In this document: positions 1 through 8,048 of the stretch, one piece after another
How the letters are laid out: each line of letters opens with the position of its first letter
Numbering within the stretch: position 1 is the first letter of the stretch
NCBI GenBank assembly: GCA_004556565.1
Contig: SFGN01000068.1
Coordinates: 1-14,213, forward strand
Length of the DNA stretch: 14,213 bases
Direction of reading: 5' to 3'
DNA from: Lachnospiraceae bacterium
Lineage (GTDB): Bacteria > Bacillota_A > Clostridia > Lachnospirales > Lachnospiraceae
The notes under the pieces: model-generated
The model's database searches: none
Told to the model about the DNA's origin: nothing
What the model saw: the letters and a program-made list of their open reading frames with translations, nothing else
Program-made: the position numbers and the translations under genes

Positions 1-1
1 C

Positions 2-121
2 TGCATCTGTCTGGGCATTGCGTTTCTGCTCTCCCCCTACGGACTGCACTATTTGGCGGTGAAGCTCACAGCGCGGTTTATCGGCATGAGGATTCTTCTT
101 AGGGAGCGAATCTACGGATAA
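2..121 (+). CDS. C-terminal fragment of a small CD1845-like membrane protein
   Basis: An open frame enters from the window edge and stops at 119-121, giving 39 residues. The visible tail is hydrophobic (CICLGIAFLLSPYGL), then turns basic and ends RERIYG. A short membrane segment with an 'LLSPYGL' turn and a charged end resembles the small CD1845-type proteins found near relaxase genes of clostridial conjugative elements. That match is from memory of the family and is tentative. Its function is unknown. A hairpin terminator follows 22 nt after the stop, separating it from the relaxase. The N-terminus lies outside the window. Confidence 0.45.
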   Translation, partial: CICLGIAFLLSPYGLHYLAVKLTARFIGMRILLRERIYG

Positions 122-142
122 ACGGAATATGCGGAATGTGAA

Positions 143-171
143 AAGGCGCAGGCTCCCTCCTGCGTCTTTTT
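143..171 (+). terminator. Rho-independent terminator
   Basis: A 10-bp stem with one G-U pair (AAGGCGCAGG paired with CCTGCGTCTT), loop CTCCCT, runs into five T residues. It ends just before the ribosome site of the relaxase. It therefore ends transcription of the upstream gene or limits read-through into the relaxase. Confidence 0.75.
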
Positions 172-184
172 CCATGGAGGGAAT

Positions 185-1591
185 ATGGCGACCACACGAA
201 TCATACCCATGCACTTAAACAAGGGCAAGACGCTGGCACAGTGCCTTGCCGACCGGACGGAGTACGGCATGAACCCGGATAAGACTGAGGGCGGTGCGCT
301 GATCTCCGCGTTCGCCTGCGAGCCGGAGACCGCCGTTTCCGAATTTGCCCTGTCCAAGCGGGAGTACCGGGAGCTGACCGGACGGGTGCAGGAAAGCGAC
401 GTCATCGCCTATCAGGTACGGCAGTCCTTTAAGCCGGGAGAGGTTACGCCGGAGGAGGCCAACCGCATCGGCTACGAATTTGCCAAGCGCTTCCTAAAGG
501 GCCGGCACGCTTTTCTCGTCTGCACCCACACCGACAAAAAGCACATTCACAACCACATCTATTGGAACTCCACGGCGCTGGACTGTACGCGGAAGTTTAA
601 GAACTTCATCGGCAGCTACCGCGCTGTCCGCAGGCTATCCGACCTGATCTGCGCCGAGCACCGGCTGTCCGTGGTGGAGAATCCGCAGAAACACGGGCTG
701 AGCTACAACAAATGGCGCGGCGGTCACGACAAGCTCTCCAACCGCGATCTTCTGCGCATGGCGATAGACGCGGCGCTTGAAAAGCAGCCCCAGGATTTCG
801 ACGCGCTTTTAGCCCTTTTGAAATCCTCCGGCTATTCCGTTGCCCGAAAGGGCAGGCTGTCGCTGCGGCACGAAAACCAGAAACAGAGCATCCGCCTGGA
901 TTCCCTGGGCGAGGGATATTCCGAGCAGGAGCTGCGCGCGGTTCTCACCAGAAGCAGGGCGCACAAGCCCTTCGTCAAAAAGAAATATCCGAAGCGCAGG
1001 GAGCGCGCCACGCTGATTGCCGATATTGAGGCAAAGCTCAATTCGGGAAAAGGCTGCCGCTACGATCAGGCGATGAAGGTGGTAAAGCTCAAGCAGATGG
1101 CAAAGACGCTGATATATCTGGAGGAAAACGGCTTTGCCGACTTTGATGCGCTGGCCGACGCCGCCGCCGATGCGGAGAAGCGGTTCTATGCTTTGAAGGC
1201 GGCCATAAAGACGGCGGAAGCGCGTATGGGCGAGATACAGACCCTGCGGACGCACATCATGAACTATTCCAGGACGCGCAGCGTTTACACCGGCTACCGC
1301 AAGGCGGGGTACTCGAAAAAATACCTTGCGGAGCATGAGGGGGATATCCTCATCCACAAGGCGGCGAAGAAAGCCTTTGATGCGTTCGGTCTGAAAAAGC
1401 TGCCCACGGTCAGGAGCCTGAACGAGGAATTTGCAAGGCTGCTGGCAGAGAAAAAGGCGGCCTACGCCGAGTACCACCGGGCGCAGGAGCAGATGCGGGA
1501 GCTGCTGATCCACAAGGCCAACGCCGCCTATCTGCTGGGGCTGGATGAACAGAACCGGCAGACCACCGAGCGGCAGCGCGAGGAAAAATAG
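185..1591 (+). CDS. MobA/VirD2-family relaxase
   Basis: A DNA relaxase expected to nick the element at oriT and stay bound to the transferred strand during conjugation. It has 468 residues, normal for clostridial element relaxases. The N-terminal relaxase domain (about 1-180) contains the likely nicking tyrosine in RTEYGMNPDKTEGG (Y27) and the metal-binding histidine cluster H115-T-D-K-K-H120-I-H122-N-H124 (HxDxxHxHNH pattern). The remainder is basic and helix-rich, probably for DNA or partner binding. The ATG at 185 follows GGAGGGA closely. The gene is GC-rich, unlike the cargo downstream, and belongs to the element backbone. No separate MobC-like accessory gene or obvious oriT is visible in the window. 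Four hairpins begin right at its stop codon. Confidence 0.9.
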   Translation: MATTRIIPMHLNKGKTLAQCLADRTEYGMNPDKTEGGALISAFACEPETAVSEFALSKREYRELTGRVQESDVIAYQVRQSFKPGEVTPEEANRIGYEFAKRFLKGRHAFLVCTHTDKKHIHNHIYWNSTALDCTRKFKNFIGSYRAVRRLSDLICAEHRLSVVENPQKHGLSYNKWRGGHDKLSNRDLLRMAIDAALEKQPQDFDALLALLKSSGYSVARKGRLSLRHENQKQSIRLDSLGEGYSEQELRAVLTRSRAHKPFVKKKYPKRRERATLIADIEAKLNSGKGCRYDQAMKVVKLKQMAKTLIYLEENGFADFDALADAAADAEKRFYALKAAIKTAEARMGEIQTLRTHIMNYSRTRSVYTGYRKAGYSKKYLAEHEGDILIHKAAKKAFDAFGLKKLPTVRSLNEEFARLLAEKKAAYAEYHRAQEQMRELLIHKANAAYLLGLDEQNRQTTERQREEK

Positions 1592-1690
1592 CGATGGCAC
1601 ATCGCGCAGCCACAGATGAAATCTGTGTTGCAGGGGGTATGGGGAACGCCCCATCAAGCAAAAGGCGGGGACTCGTCAGAGTCTCCGCCT
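1591..1690 (+). other. Four consecutive hairpins downstream of the relaxase
   Basis: Four inverted repeats follow each other within 100 nt. They are GCGATG/CATCGC (1591-1605, loop GCA), CACAGAT/ATCTGTG (1611-1627, loop GAA), ATGGGG/CCCCAT (1639-1654, loop AACG) and a 12-bp stem AGGCGGGGACTC/GAGTCTCCGCCT with one G-U pair (1663-1690, loop GTCA). The last is followed at 1697-1700 by a short T run and could act as a terminator for the relaxase transcript. The others have no T tract. Together they could be a structured RNA or a DNA site used by the element. The repeats are seen directly; the role is unknown. Confidence 0.6.
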
Positions 1691-1709
1691 GGTGTCTTTT
1701 GGCTCCAAA

Positions 1710-1781
1710 AGACCTTGCTTGCCAAAGCTGAGTAACCGCCACCCAAAGTCTAAAGCAAGCTGTATGTGGGGCGCAAGGTCT
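1710..1781. repeat. Nested inverted repeats
   Basis: AGACCTTGC (1710-1718) is repeated inverted as GCAAGGTCT (1773-1781). Inside it, GCTTGC (1717-1722) is inverted as GCAAGC (1755-1760). The stretch carries no convincing gene and lies between the hairpin array and the AT-rich cargo. Transcribed, it could fold into a long stem-loop. Its purpose cannot be told from sequence alone. Confidence 0.4.
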
Positions 1782-1840
1782 ATATGTATGAGCACAACAC
1801 TCCGTTAAATTCAAAGCAATTCTGTTTTAATGATTATTCC

Positions 1841-1909
1841 AGTATGATACGATCAAAAAAATCATACCGTTAGTATGAAATATACTTTCTTGTTAGTACT
1901 GATGGTATG
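1841..1909. promoter_or_regulatory. Repeated operator-like sites upstream of the Xre gene
   Basis: CATAC-N5-GTATG, a perfect inverted repeat, lies at 1863-1877. A related inverted copy, AGTACTGATGGTATG, occupies 1895-1909 and ends exactly at the -35 box. A third element, AGTATGATAC, lies at 1841-1850. The spacing and the shared GTATG half-site suggest binding sites for a dimeric repressor, most simply the Xre-type protein encoded just downstream. Autoregulation is inferred. Confidence 0.5.
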
Positions 1910-1938
1910 TTCACTTTAGTGTGTTCTTCTGCTATAAT
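1910..1938 (+). promoter_or_regulatory. Promoter of the Xre-MFS pair
   Basis: The -35 box TTCACT (1910-1915) is 17 bp from a perfect -10 TATAAT (1933-1938). Transcription would begin near 1945, which places the ATG at 1961 as the first usable start and excludes the upstream in-frame start at 1907. The spacer contains a small palindrome, CACTTTAGTG (1912-1921). Confidence 0.75.
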
Positions 1939-1960
1939 AGAATGGACGGGAGGATTGATC

Positions 1961-3022
1961 ATGGAAATGATGCTTGCTGAGAACATACGGATGTACCGCA
2001 AAAAAAAGCGTTTAACACAAGAGCAGCTTGCTGCGGATTTGGGCGTTACCTCAGGAGCCGTATACAAGTGGGAAGCAAAACTGTCTGTACCCGAGTTAAA
2101 TATGATTATAGAAATAGCGGATTACTTTGATACGTCCGTGGATGCTCTATTGGGTTATACAATGAAGGACAATAGATTATCTGTTACAGTTCAGCGCCTA
2201 AAAGAATACCGAATCAAGAAAGAATATGTCGGGCTCTCTGAAGCGGAAAAAGCATTAAAGAAATTCCCTCACGCTTTTGAAGTAGTTCACGAGAGTGCCA
2301 TTTTATATCGAGTCTTCGGTATGGAAAGGCACGAGGAAAAGTTGCTTTGGCGGGCCTTGGAGCTTCTGGAAAAGTCCTGTATGCTGCTATCGCAGAACAC
2401 AGACCCGGCTATCAGTGAGTTGACGCTTCATGGTGAAATGGCGGATGTGTACTTAATGATCAATGAAGGGGGAAAAGCCATAGAACTTCTGAAACAGTAC
2501 AATGCGGGCGGACACTATAATGACAGAATCGGGTTCATACTGGCGACCGATCAAAATCTCGCAGAGGATGCTGTGCCCTTTTTATCAATGGCATTGTTGC
2601 AAAATATTACTGCAATCATGCGTATGATCGAAGGATATGCAACTGTTTTTTGTGTGCGAAATGATTATTCTTCCGCTGAATCAATCCTGCTTTGGGGAAT
2701 TGAACTCATTTCCGGCTTGACTCAGCCTGGAAAAACAAGTTTTCTTGATAAGATGCTTGGCAGATTCTATGTTTTTCTCGCCTTTATGCAGATAAGAAGT
2801 GAAAACAAGGACGACGCAATTATCTCATTGAAGAGGGCTCAAGCGTTTGCACGCGATTATGATGCTTTTCCTTGTTTTGATATGAGCAACATACGTTATA
2901 TTGAGTTCATAGATAGGGTAAACGCATATGACGATCTCGGAACAACAGCATTTGAAAGTTTGGAACGAGCCGTTAAGGCCTTTAACGACAAAAAGCTATC
3001 TGCTCTATGGGAAAAGCTTTGA
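1961..3022 (+). CDS. Xre-family transcriptional regulator with helical C-terminal region
   Basis: A DNA-binding regulator of 353 residues. The N-terminal helix-turn-helix (about residues 5-65) has the usual pattern: LAENIRMYRKKKRLTQEQLA, then GVTSGAVYKWE, and a DYFDTSVDALLGY end. The remaining ~280 residues look like helical, TPR-like repeats, as in regulators that sense a small molecule or peptide. No enzyme motif is visible. The ATG at 1961 is chosen because it follows GGGAGG by 7 nt and lies downstream of the promoter. The MFS gene starts 15 nt after its stop, so the two are co-transcribed. It probably controls the efflux gene and itself through the repeated sites just upstream. Ligand unknown. 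Confidence 0.85.
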   Translation: MEMMLAENIRMYRKKKRLTQEQLAADLGVTSGAVYKWEAKLSVPELNMIIEIADYFDTSVDALLGYTMKDNRLSVTVQRLKEYRIKKEYVGLSEAEKALKKFPHAFEVVHESAILYRVFGMERHEEKLLWRALELLEKSCMLLSQNTDPAISELTLHGEMADVYLMINEGGKAIELLKQYNAGGHYNDRIGFILATDQNLAEDAVPFLSMALLQNITAIMRMIEGYATVFCVRNDYSSAESILLWGIELISGLTQPGKTSFLDKMLGRFYVFLAFMQIRSENKDDAIISLKRAQAFARDYDAFPCFDMSNIRYIEFIDRVNAYDDLGTTAFESLERAVKAFNDKKLSALWEKL

Positions 3023-3037
3023 GGAGGCAAAATTACT

Positions 3038-4246
3038 ATGAATAATCGTGTTTTATTACTTCTGAGTAAGGGCGTTTCATACATTGGAACAAAGCTATTC
3101 TCATTTGCTTTGAGCTGGTATATTCTAAAGCAGACCGGATCGGGGCTGAATTTTAGCATTTCACTTTTGGTGAATTATCTTCCTACAGTCATTTTTTCCA
3201 TGATCGCTGGAAAAGTCAGCGATAGATTGAAGCATCCGAACAGAATGCTCGTCATATGTGATATAGCAAGCGCAATTGCCTGTGTTATACCGTTGGTGTT
3301 TTTTAGCTTGCCCGCCATATACTGTACGATTTTTATTCTCTCCTGCATTTCAGCTCTATTCAACAATATAGTAGATGCTCACTTGCCAAACCTTGACGGA
3401 ATCAAGGATGCGGTCGGGTTAAAAAAGCTGGCTTCCTCATCGCAGCTCATTACATCCGGCGTCAACATCTTGGCGCCTGCTGTTGGGGGAGTTCTTATCA
3501 GCACTATCCCTGTAAAAATGTTTGCCGTAATCAATATCGCTTCATTTTTAATATCCGCATTCGGTGAATTATTCCTCATATTTAATGCGGCAGAAACCGC
3601 TTCATTCAAAGAACAACCAGAGAAAAAGACATATTCCGCATTCCTTTGGCTGTTGAGAAATAAGGATTTCCGCCCCTTTCTATTTGGCGATGGTCTTGTA
3701 AACTTTTGCGTTACAGCAGGGATCAGTGTAGCGGTTCCGTTCATCATTACGAACGCTCTTGGGATTTCTTCAGGCAGTTATGGGATAATCACCGGATGCC
3801 TCGGCTTTGGATCTGTTTTAAGCGCCCTGTTTCAAACCAAACATCCCTGTAAAACAGAACTTAAATACCCATATGCTAAGGTAGGATGCCTTGGATTCAT
3901 AATGCTATTGATCAGTCTTATTGCACGGATTCCATATCATCCCATCCGCACAGTTATAGCTTTTTGCATACTTGAGTTTATCGTTGGCTGGCTAAGCGTA
4001 GCGATCAACATCAAGACAATCACGACAATCCAAATATTTGTCCAAGATGACTTTCGTGGCCAAGTTATTGGCACTCTGACAGCAGTATCATATAGTTTGA
4101 TACCTATATCGCTGCTTTTGGCTGGCACAGCTGTTGACATGGTGGAATCTTACGTTATTCCGCTGATTTGTGGCAGTCTACTTGTTGTGTTGCTCGGATG
4201 TATACGTCTGTTGGACTTGCGTGCAAATAAGTTGCCGACAGAATAG
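3038..4246 (+). CDS. MFS drug/metabolite efflux protein (MFS_3-like)
   Basis: An integral membrane transporter of 402 residues, normal for a 12-helix major facilitator protein. Hydrophobic segments run the whole length. The conserved loop between helices 2 and 3 is present as GKVSDRLKHPNR (the GxxxDR motif typical of proton-driven exporters). By overall style it resembles the MFS_3 group, which includes macrolide and siderophore exporters. A strong ribosome site (GAGGAGG) precedes the ATG. It forms a two-gene unit with the Xre regulator and ends before a terminator. It may provide resistance to an antibiotic or to a peptide, including the product of the adjacent RiPP cluster. The substrate cannot be read from the sequence. 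Confidence 0.85.
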   Translation: MNNRVLLLLSKGVSYIGTKLFSFALSWYILKQTGSGLNFSISLLVNYLPTVIFSMIAGKVSDRLKHPNRMLVICDIASAIACVIPLVFFSLPAIYCTIFILSCISALFNNIVDAHLPNLDGIKDAVGLKKLASSSQLITSGVNILAPAVGGVLISTIPVKMFAVINIASFLISAFGELFLIFNAAETASFKEQPEKKTYSAFLWLLRNKDFRPFLFGDGLVNFCVTAGISVAVPFIITNALGISSGSYGIITGCLGFGSVLSALFQTKHPCKTELKYPYAKVGCLGFIMLLISLIARIPYHPIRTVIAFCILEFIVGWLSVAINIKTITTIQIFVQDDFRGQVIGTLTAVSYSLIPISLLLAGTAVDMVESYVIPLICGSLLVVLLGCIRLLDLRANKLPTE

Positions 4247-4294
4247 GGTTATGTTTCGGTAGTTTTTTTCACACAACAATTATACCACATAGTA

Positions 4295-4337
4295 AAGACT
4301 CCCGGGGAACTTTTCCTCGAGAGTCTTGCTATTTTTT
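4295..4337 (+). terminator. Rho-independent terminator after the MFS gene
   Basis: An imperfect 15-bp stem (arms 4295-4309 and 4313-4327, beginning AAGACTC and ending GAGTCTT; one mismatch and one G-U) has a 3-nt loop and is followed by six T residues at 4332-4337. There is no T run on the opposite strand, so it serves the plus-strand unit only. Confidence 0.75.
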
Positions 4338-4396
4338 CGGGCCCTTTTTAACAGCCCCTTATGCGGAGGTATGAAATAATGTGCGTAACGCGATTG

Positions 4397-4558
4397 TCAA
4401 ACACCTTTTCTTATCACGTTAATGATGACACCAACCAGCAATCCGACGCCAGAACCTATCGTCATTCCAAGCGGGATGTTTTTGAGTGCTGCTCCAATTG
4501 CAACGCCCGCACCACATCCGATTGATAAAGACAAAACACCTATCACAACAGAGTTCAT
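4397..4558 (-). CDS. 53-aa glycine-rich hydrophobic peptide
   Basis: A short gene at the end of the minus-strand operon, 116 nt after the ABC permease. ATG at 4558 follows AAAGGAG with good spacing and the frame ends in TGA at 4397. The product begins MNSVVIGVLSLSIGCGAGVA and ends NVIRKGV. It is almost wholly hydrophobic with repeated G-x-x-x-G/A spacing and one cysteine (C15). It looks like a glycine-zipper membrane peptide with two helices joined by the KNIPLG turn. It has no acidic residues and a basic end. It may be a second secreted peptide, an immunity peptide, or a small transporter partner. I do not recognise the family. Confidence 0.65.
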   Translation of the reverse strand: MNSVVIGVLSLSIGCGAGVAIGAALKNIPLGMTIGSGVGLLVGVIINVIRKGV

Positions 4559-4674
4559 GGTTATATCTCCTTTCGTTAATTTTTCAATTAGGCATTAGCA
4601 CAACTCTCCCAAACATTGAATTTATTGCTTTATAAATTTGTTTTTCAAGTCGTACTATTATGAAATCATTTTTG

Positions 4675-5880
4675 TCAGAAAGAAACCATGTGCTTTTCTT
4701 CCGAAAATGCTTTGCTTGTTAACCACACCAAAATGACGCTGATCGCCATATTGGAGCCAACTGAGATAAGCACATCATGCATACGCTGTTCGCCTGATAT
4801 AATTTCACGAATCACAGCAGCATTACCAAGATATGGGATTGCATCCGTAAGCAGGCCAACCGATAGTATACTGTCAAACATCACGGAAAATCCACATACG
4901 ATGGACAGTATATATAATGCTACGGATATTCCGCTTGCCGCTTTGGTGCTTTTGCATATGCTCGATATGTAGCAAACAATTGCTGAAATAAGAACAGCAG
5001 TAGATATCAAAATAATAGCAAGCATGATAATTTGCTTGATGCCTAATTGGAATACAATAGTTTCAAATGCATCCGAGGCAAACAGCTTCATGGCAAAAGG
5101 CATCACGATCATCATGATTCCCATCATAAAAAAGGAATCCACAACTGTAATGATAGCAAGAGATATGCATTTTGAAAAAGCAATGTCACTGCGCTTAATA
5201 GGCATTAGCAGATAGCCAGCTAAAGTGTTTTTCTCTTTTTCTGATGTAATTAAATCGACACCGAGCGATACCGCAGCGTGCGTAACTAAAAAGAGCAGCA
5301 TTAATGGTACAACTCGTCCAGCAAAAGAATCCATAGAGCTTTTAGGTTGAATGACCTCATGGAAATTAACATCAAAGGTTAACATTGTCTGTTCATCGTC
5401 AATCCGAGAAGATATGATGGATTGCTTATACGGACTCAATACATTCGCTGAAATATAATTCACGATATATCCCGCTTGACTGTCATTTTTGTTAATATAA
5501 AAACGCACTACTGGTACAGTCGCTCCATCAGTACTTTCAATCTTACTTACGAAGTCTTCAGCGAAAGATAAAACCGCAGAGTAATCTTTCTCCCTAAACA
5601 GTTCGCTTATTTCATCCTCTCCGCAATCTTGAACTTCATATTCTATTCCTGTCAAATCGTTCATTTGTTGCAACAGTGTTTTCGGTGAATTAATAACACC
5701 AATCTTTATTTTCTCGGCAGGCGTTTCTTTTTGTGCTAATGACATTATCATTGACATTGCCATAATCATAGCAACAATGAGTATAGCGGGTGCGATAACA
5801 GAACCAAAAAGCAACGGCAGATCTCCAAAAAATCGACGCAGCTCTTTCTTTATCAACACAACAATGGGACTACTCTTCAT
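4675..5880 (-). CDS. ABC-2 type transporter permease (NatB/YydJ-like)
   Basis: Membrane component of an ABC exporter, 401 residues. It has a basic N-terminus (IKKELRRFFGD), a first membrane helix at about 20-47, a large extracellular domain at about 50-185 (KIGVINSPKTLLQQ...), and five or six membrane segments from about 190 to the end, including a loop with TSEKEKNTL that is common in ABC-2 permeases. This layout matches NatB-like and CcmB/ABC-2 peptide or sodium exporters. Its start overlaps the ATPase gene by 11 nt and a GGAGG lies 9 nt upstream, indicating coupled translation. With the ATPase it probably exports the modified peptide or clears it from the producer's membrane. Export and immunity cannot be separated by sequence. 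Confidence 0.85.
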   Translation of the reverse strand: MKSSPIVVLIKKELRRFFGDLPLLFGSVIAPAILIVAMIMAMSMIMSLAQKETPAEKIKIGVINSPKTLLQQMNDLTGIEYEVQDCGEDEISELFREKDYSAVLSFAEDFVSKIESTDGATVPVVRFYINKNDSQAGYIVNYISANVLSPYKQSIISSRIDDEQTMLTFDVNFHEVIQPKSSMDSFAGRVVPLMLLFLVTHAAVSLGVDLITSEKEKNTLAGYLLMPIKRSDIAFSKCISLAIITVVDSFFMMGIMMIVMPFAMKLFASDAFETIVFQLGIKQIIMLAIILISTAVLISAIVCYISSICKSTKAASGISVALYILSIVCGFSVMFDSILSVGLLTDAIPYLGNAAVIREIISGEQRMHDVLISVGSNMAISVILVWLTSKAFSEEKHMVSF

Positions 5881-6637
5881 CTGCCTCTACCTCCTTAACT
5901 GCTTTTTTATAATAGGAGAGGTATGCATCTTCGAGAGAGCCCGCCCCACTTTCCTTTAGTATTGATTCCGAAGTTCCAAAGTTTGCAACCTTCCCAAAGA
6001 CAATCATTACGAGTTCATCACATGATTTTTCGATTTCCGACATTATGTGAGACGAGATGATGAGTGTTTTTCCATCCCTTTGGAGTAATCTCAGATATGA
6101 AATTACTTTTTGGGAGGTCAAAATATCTAACCCGTTTGTTGGTTCATCCAATATATACACACTGGCATCATGCAGCAATGTTAATGCAATCATTACTTTT
6201 TGCTTCATACCAGTGGACAGCTCGCTAATTCTCTTGTCACAAAATGAACCGATGTTGAAATGGTCAAACAACTCGTCCATTTTTTCATTAATTGATTGTT
6301 TGTCCATCCCGTACATTTTTCCAAACAACCCAAACAAATATCGAGCGCTGAAAAATGGGTCAACATTAATTGATGCGGAAAGGAAAGCTACATCACGCCT
6401 AACATCCAAAGGATTAGCGAGCGTGCTTTTATTGTTAACCAAGATTGTTCCGCTGGTTTGTTTTGAAAGTGTTGCGATACACTTCAAAAGCGTCGTCTTT
6501 CCCGCCCCATTATGCCCTACTAGACCATACGACTTTCCGGCTTCCATAGATAGAGAAATGTCATCTACAACATTGATAACTTTCCTGCTATTTGAAGATT
6601 TGTAGCTTTTTATTACATTTTGCAGTTCTATCATCAT
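5870..6637 (-). CDS. ABC transporter ATP-binding protein
   Basis: Energy-supplying subunit of the ABC pair, 255 residues and cytoplasmic. Walker A is GHNGAGKT (41-48), the signature LSTGMKQ (140-146), Walker B YILDEP (161-166) and the switch histidine H197 (SSHIMSE). It belongs to the CcmA/NatA-like subgroup that pairs with ABC-2 permeases. The gene begins in an ATGATGA overlap with the stop of the SPASM radical SAM gene. The C-terminal ~30 residues (SLEDAYLSYYKKAVKEVEADEE) are charged and probably contact the permease or serve dimer stability. All catalytic motifs are intact. Confidence 0.92.
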   Translation of the reverse strand: MMIELQNVIKSYKSSNSRKVINVVDDISLSMEAGKSYGLVGHNGAGKTTLLKCIATLSKQTSGTILVNNKSTLANPLDVRRDVAFLSASINVDPFFSARYLFGLFGKMYGMDKQSINEKMDELFDHFNIGSFCDKRISELSTGMKQKVMIALTLLHDASVYILDEPTNGLDILTSQKVISYLRLLQRDGKTLIISSHIMSEIEKSCDELVMIVFGKVANFGTSESILKESGAGSLEDAYLSYYKKAVKEVEADEE

Positions 6638-8031
6638 GCGTCCTTACCTTCGCTTCGAAGCAAAGCATTCTGTACTTCCTGAACACGTATGGCCAATTCG
6701 CTCTCCTTAAAAAGGTTAAGAGCTCGCCTTGTTACATTACAATATGTTTTATCTACCGAGCCTAACAAATCGTTCGATTTTAAATACGCCTTGGCACGGC
6801 ATCCACCAGCACATTCTTCGGCAATATCGCATTTGGCGCATTCACTAATATCGCCCATACGCATATTCCTAAATTGGCTGAGGACTGAGTTGTCCCACCA
6901 TATATCCCTAAACGGTGTTTTCTTTGTGTTACCACAAACAAACTCGGGGATACCAACGAACATGAGACAAGGATAGATATCGCCGTTAGTATCAACGACA
7001 CAGTTTGCTATTCCTGCATTGCAACATTTGCTCGTTAAGCGGCTTTTATGCGTTTTTGTATCGATTAAGTACTCCGGTCTAGTCACCCCCATACCGCGCG
7101 CAAGAGCTTGATCTCTGGTCATCATGAATAATGTTTCAATTCGGAGTTGAACCAGTTGCTCCTCGTTTAATAAGAGATTCCTATTCTCGGATGCATATCC
7201 CATATCAATGACATCAGAAGCCTCTATCTCAACTGCGCCATAACTGTGTGCCAATTCAATTATATCTTTGTATGTATCGAAATTGGTCGAATTGACAGTA
7301 ATGGCAACCCCCAGCGGGATTTTATAATCTTTGCATAACTGCATAGTCTTAGTAGCCTTAGCATAGCTACCCGTTCCTCGTATAGAGTCGTGCACCGCTT
7401 CTGTGGCTCCTTCTAAGCTAACTCGCATAAAGACATTTTTGCCTTTAACACTCTCAAAGAAAGATTCAGAAACCATTGTTCCGTTTGTGAAGATAGTTGC
7501 TTTCATCTGTAAAGAGTCTATATAATTGATCAAAGCAACAATGTCATCGCGCATAAACGGTTCCCCGCCTGTCAACACAATCTCATTTGCTCCCATACTG
7601 CATGCATCATCAATTATCGCTACCATTTGTTCAAATGGCAACTCATTCTTGTTTTGAATATTGCCTTCGAGACAATGCTTGCATGAAAGGTTACAGGAAT
7701 TTGTAACTTTTATATTCAATGTTTCAAGGTAATAGGGGGGGATGATCAGGTTAATAAACCCTCTATCATCATCATTGGACGAGAAAAATGCTGATGATTC
7801 AAGTTGCTGAAGCGTTTCTTTTACATCTTCGAGAAGCACGTCGAAGTCGCTAGCAGGGTATTTCATAACTAGATTTTCCGCTATGCTTTCCATTGGATTG
7901 TAATTGACATAGCGCTGCAGGAATATGAACGTAGCGTTTTTGTTAAGCGTTAGCCAATCCCCAGTTTGGGTGTTGAACAGCACAGACCCATTTTCAATCT
8001 GCCTCCATTTTACATATTTACGAATATGCAT
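6634..8031 (-). CDS. Radical SAM/SPASM peptide maturase with N-terminal RRE-like domain
   Basis: A peptide-modifying iron-sulfur enzyme of 465 residues. Residues ~1-85 resemble a PqqD/RRE fold that holds a precursor leader (SVLFNTQTGDWLTLNKNAT...). The radical SAM core follows, with C113-NLS-C117-KH-C120 binding the SAM cluster and GGEP at 155-158. The C-terminal SPASM region (about 336-431) has cysteines at 336, 337, 344, 355, 366, 398, 401, 407, 411 and 431, enough for two auxiliary clusters. SPASM enzymes of this kind form thioether or carbon-carbon crosslinks or epimerise residues in peptides; which reaction applies here is unknown. ATG at 8031 follows AGGAGG by 5 nt, and the stop overlaps the ATPase start. 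With only two cysteines in the precursor core, one or two crosslinks would be the maximum by a sulfur route. Confidence 0.92.
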   Translation of the reverse strand: MHIRKYVKWRQIENGSVLFNTQTGDWLTLNKNATFIFLQRYVNYNPMESIAENLVMKYPASDFDVLLEDVKETLQQLESSAFFSSNDDDRGFINLIIPPYYLETLNIKVTNSCNLSCKHCLEGNIQNKNELPFEQMVAIIDDACSMGANEIVLTGGEPFMRDDIVALINYIDSLQMKATIFTNGTMVSESFFESVKGKNVFMRVSLEGATEAVHDSIRGTGSYAKATKTMQLCKDYKIPLGVAITVNSTNFDTYKDIIELAHSYGAVEIEASDVIDMGYASENRNLLLNEEQLVQLRIETLFMMTRDQALARGMGVTRPEYLIDTKTHKSRLTSKCCNAGIANCVVDTNGDIYPCLMFVGIPEFVCGNTKKTPFRDIWWDNSVLSQFRNMRMGDISECAKCDIAEECAGGCRAKAYLKSNDLLGSVDKTYCNVTRRALNLFKESELAIRVQEVQNALLRSEGKDA

Positions 8032-8048
8032 AAAAACCTCCTAATTGC

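Noticed and set aside
809..1657. 282-residue minus-strand frame across the relaxase gene
   Set aside because: It is a high-GC shadow of the relaxase, with no ribosome site, and its composition is that of an antisense frame.
1907..1960. In-frame upstream start (371-aa form) for the Xre regulator
   Set aside because: It would start upstream of the -35 and -10 boxes at 1910-1938 and has no ribosome site; ATG 1961 has GGGAGG at the right distance.
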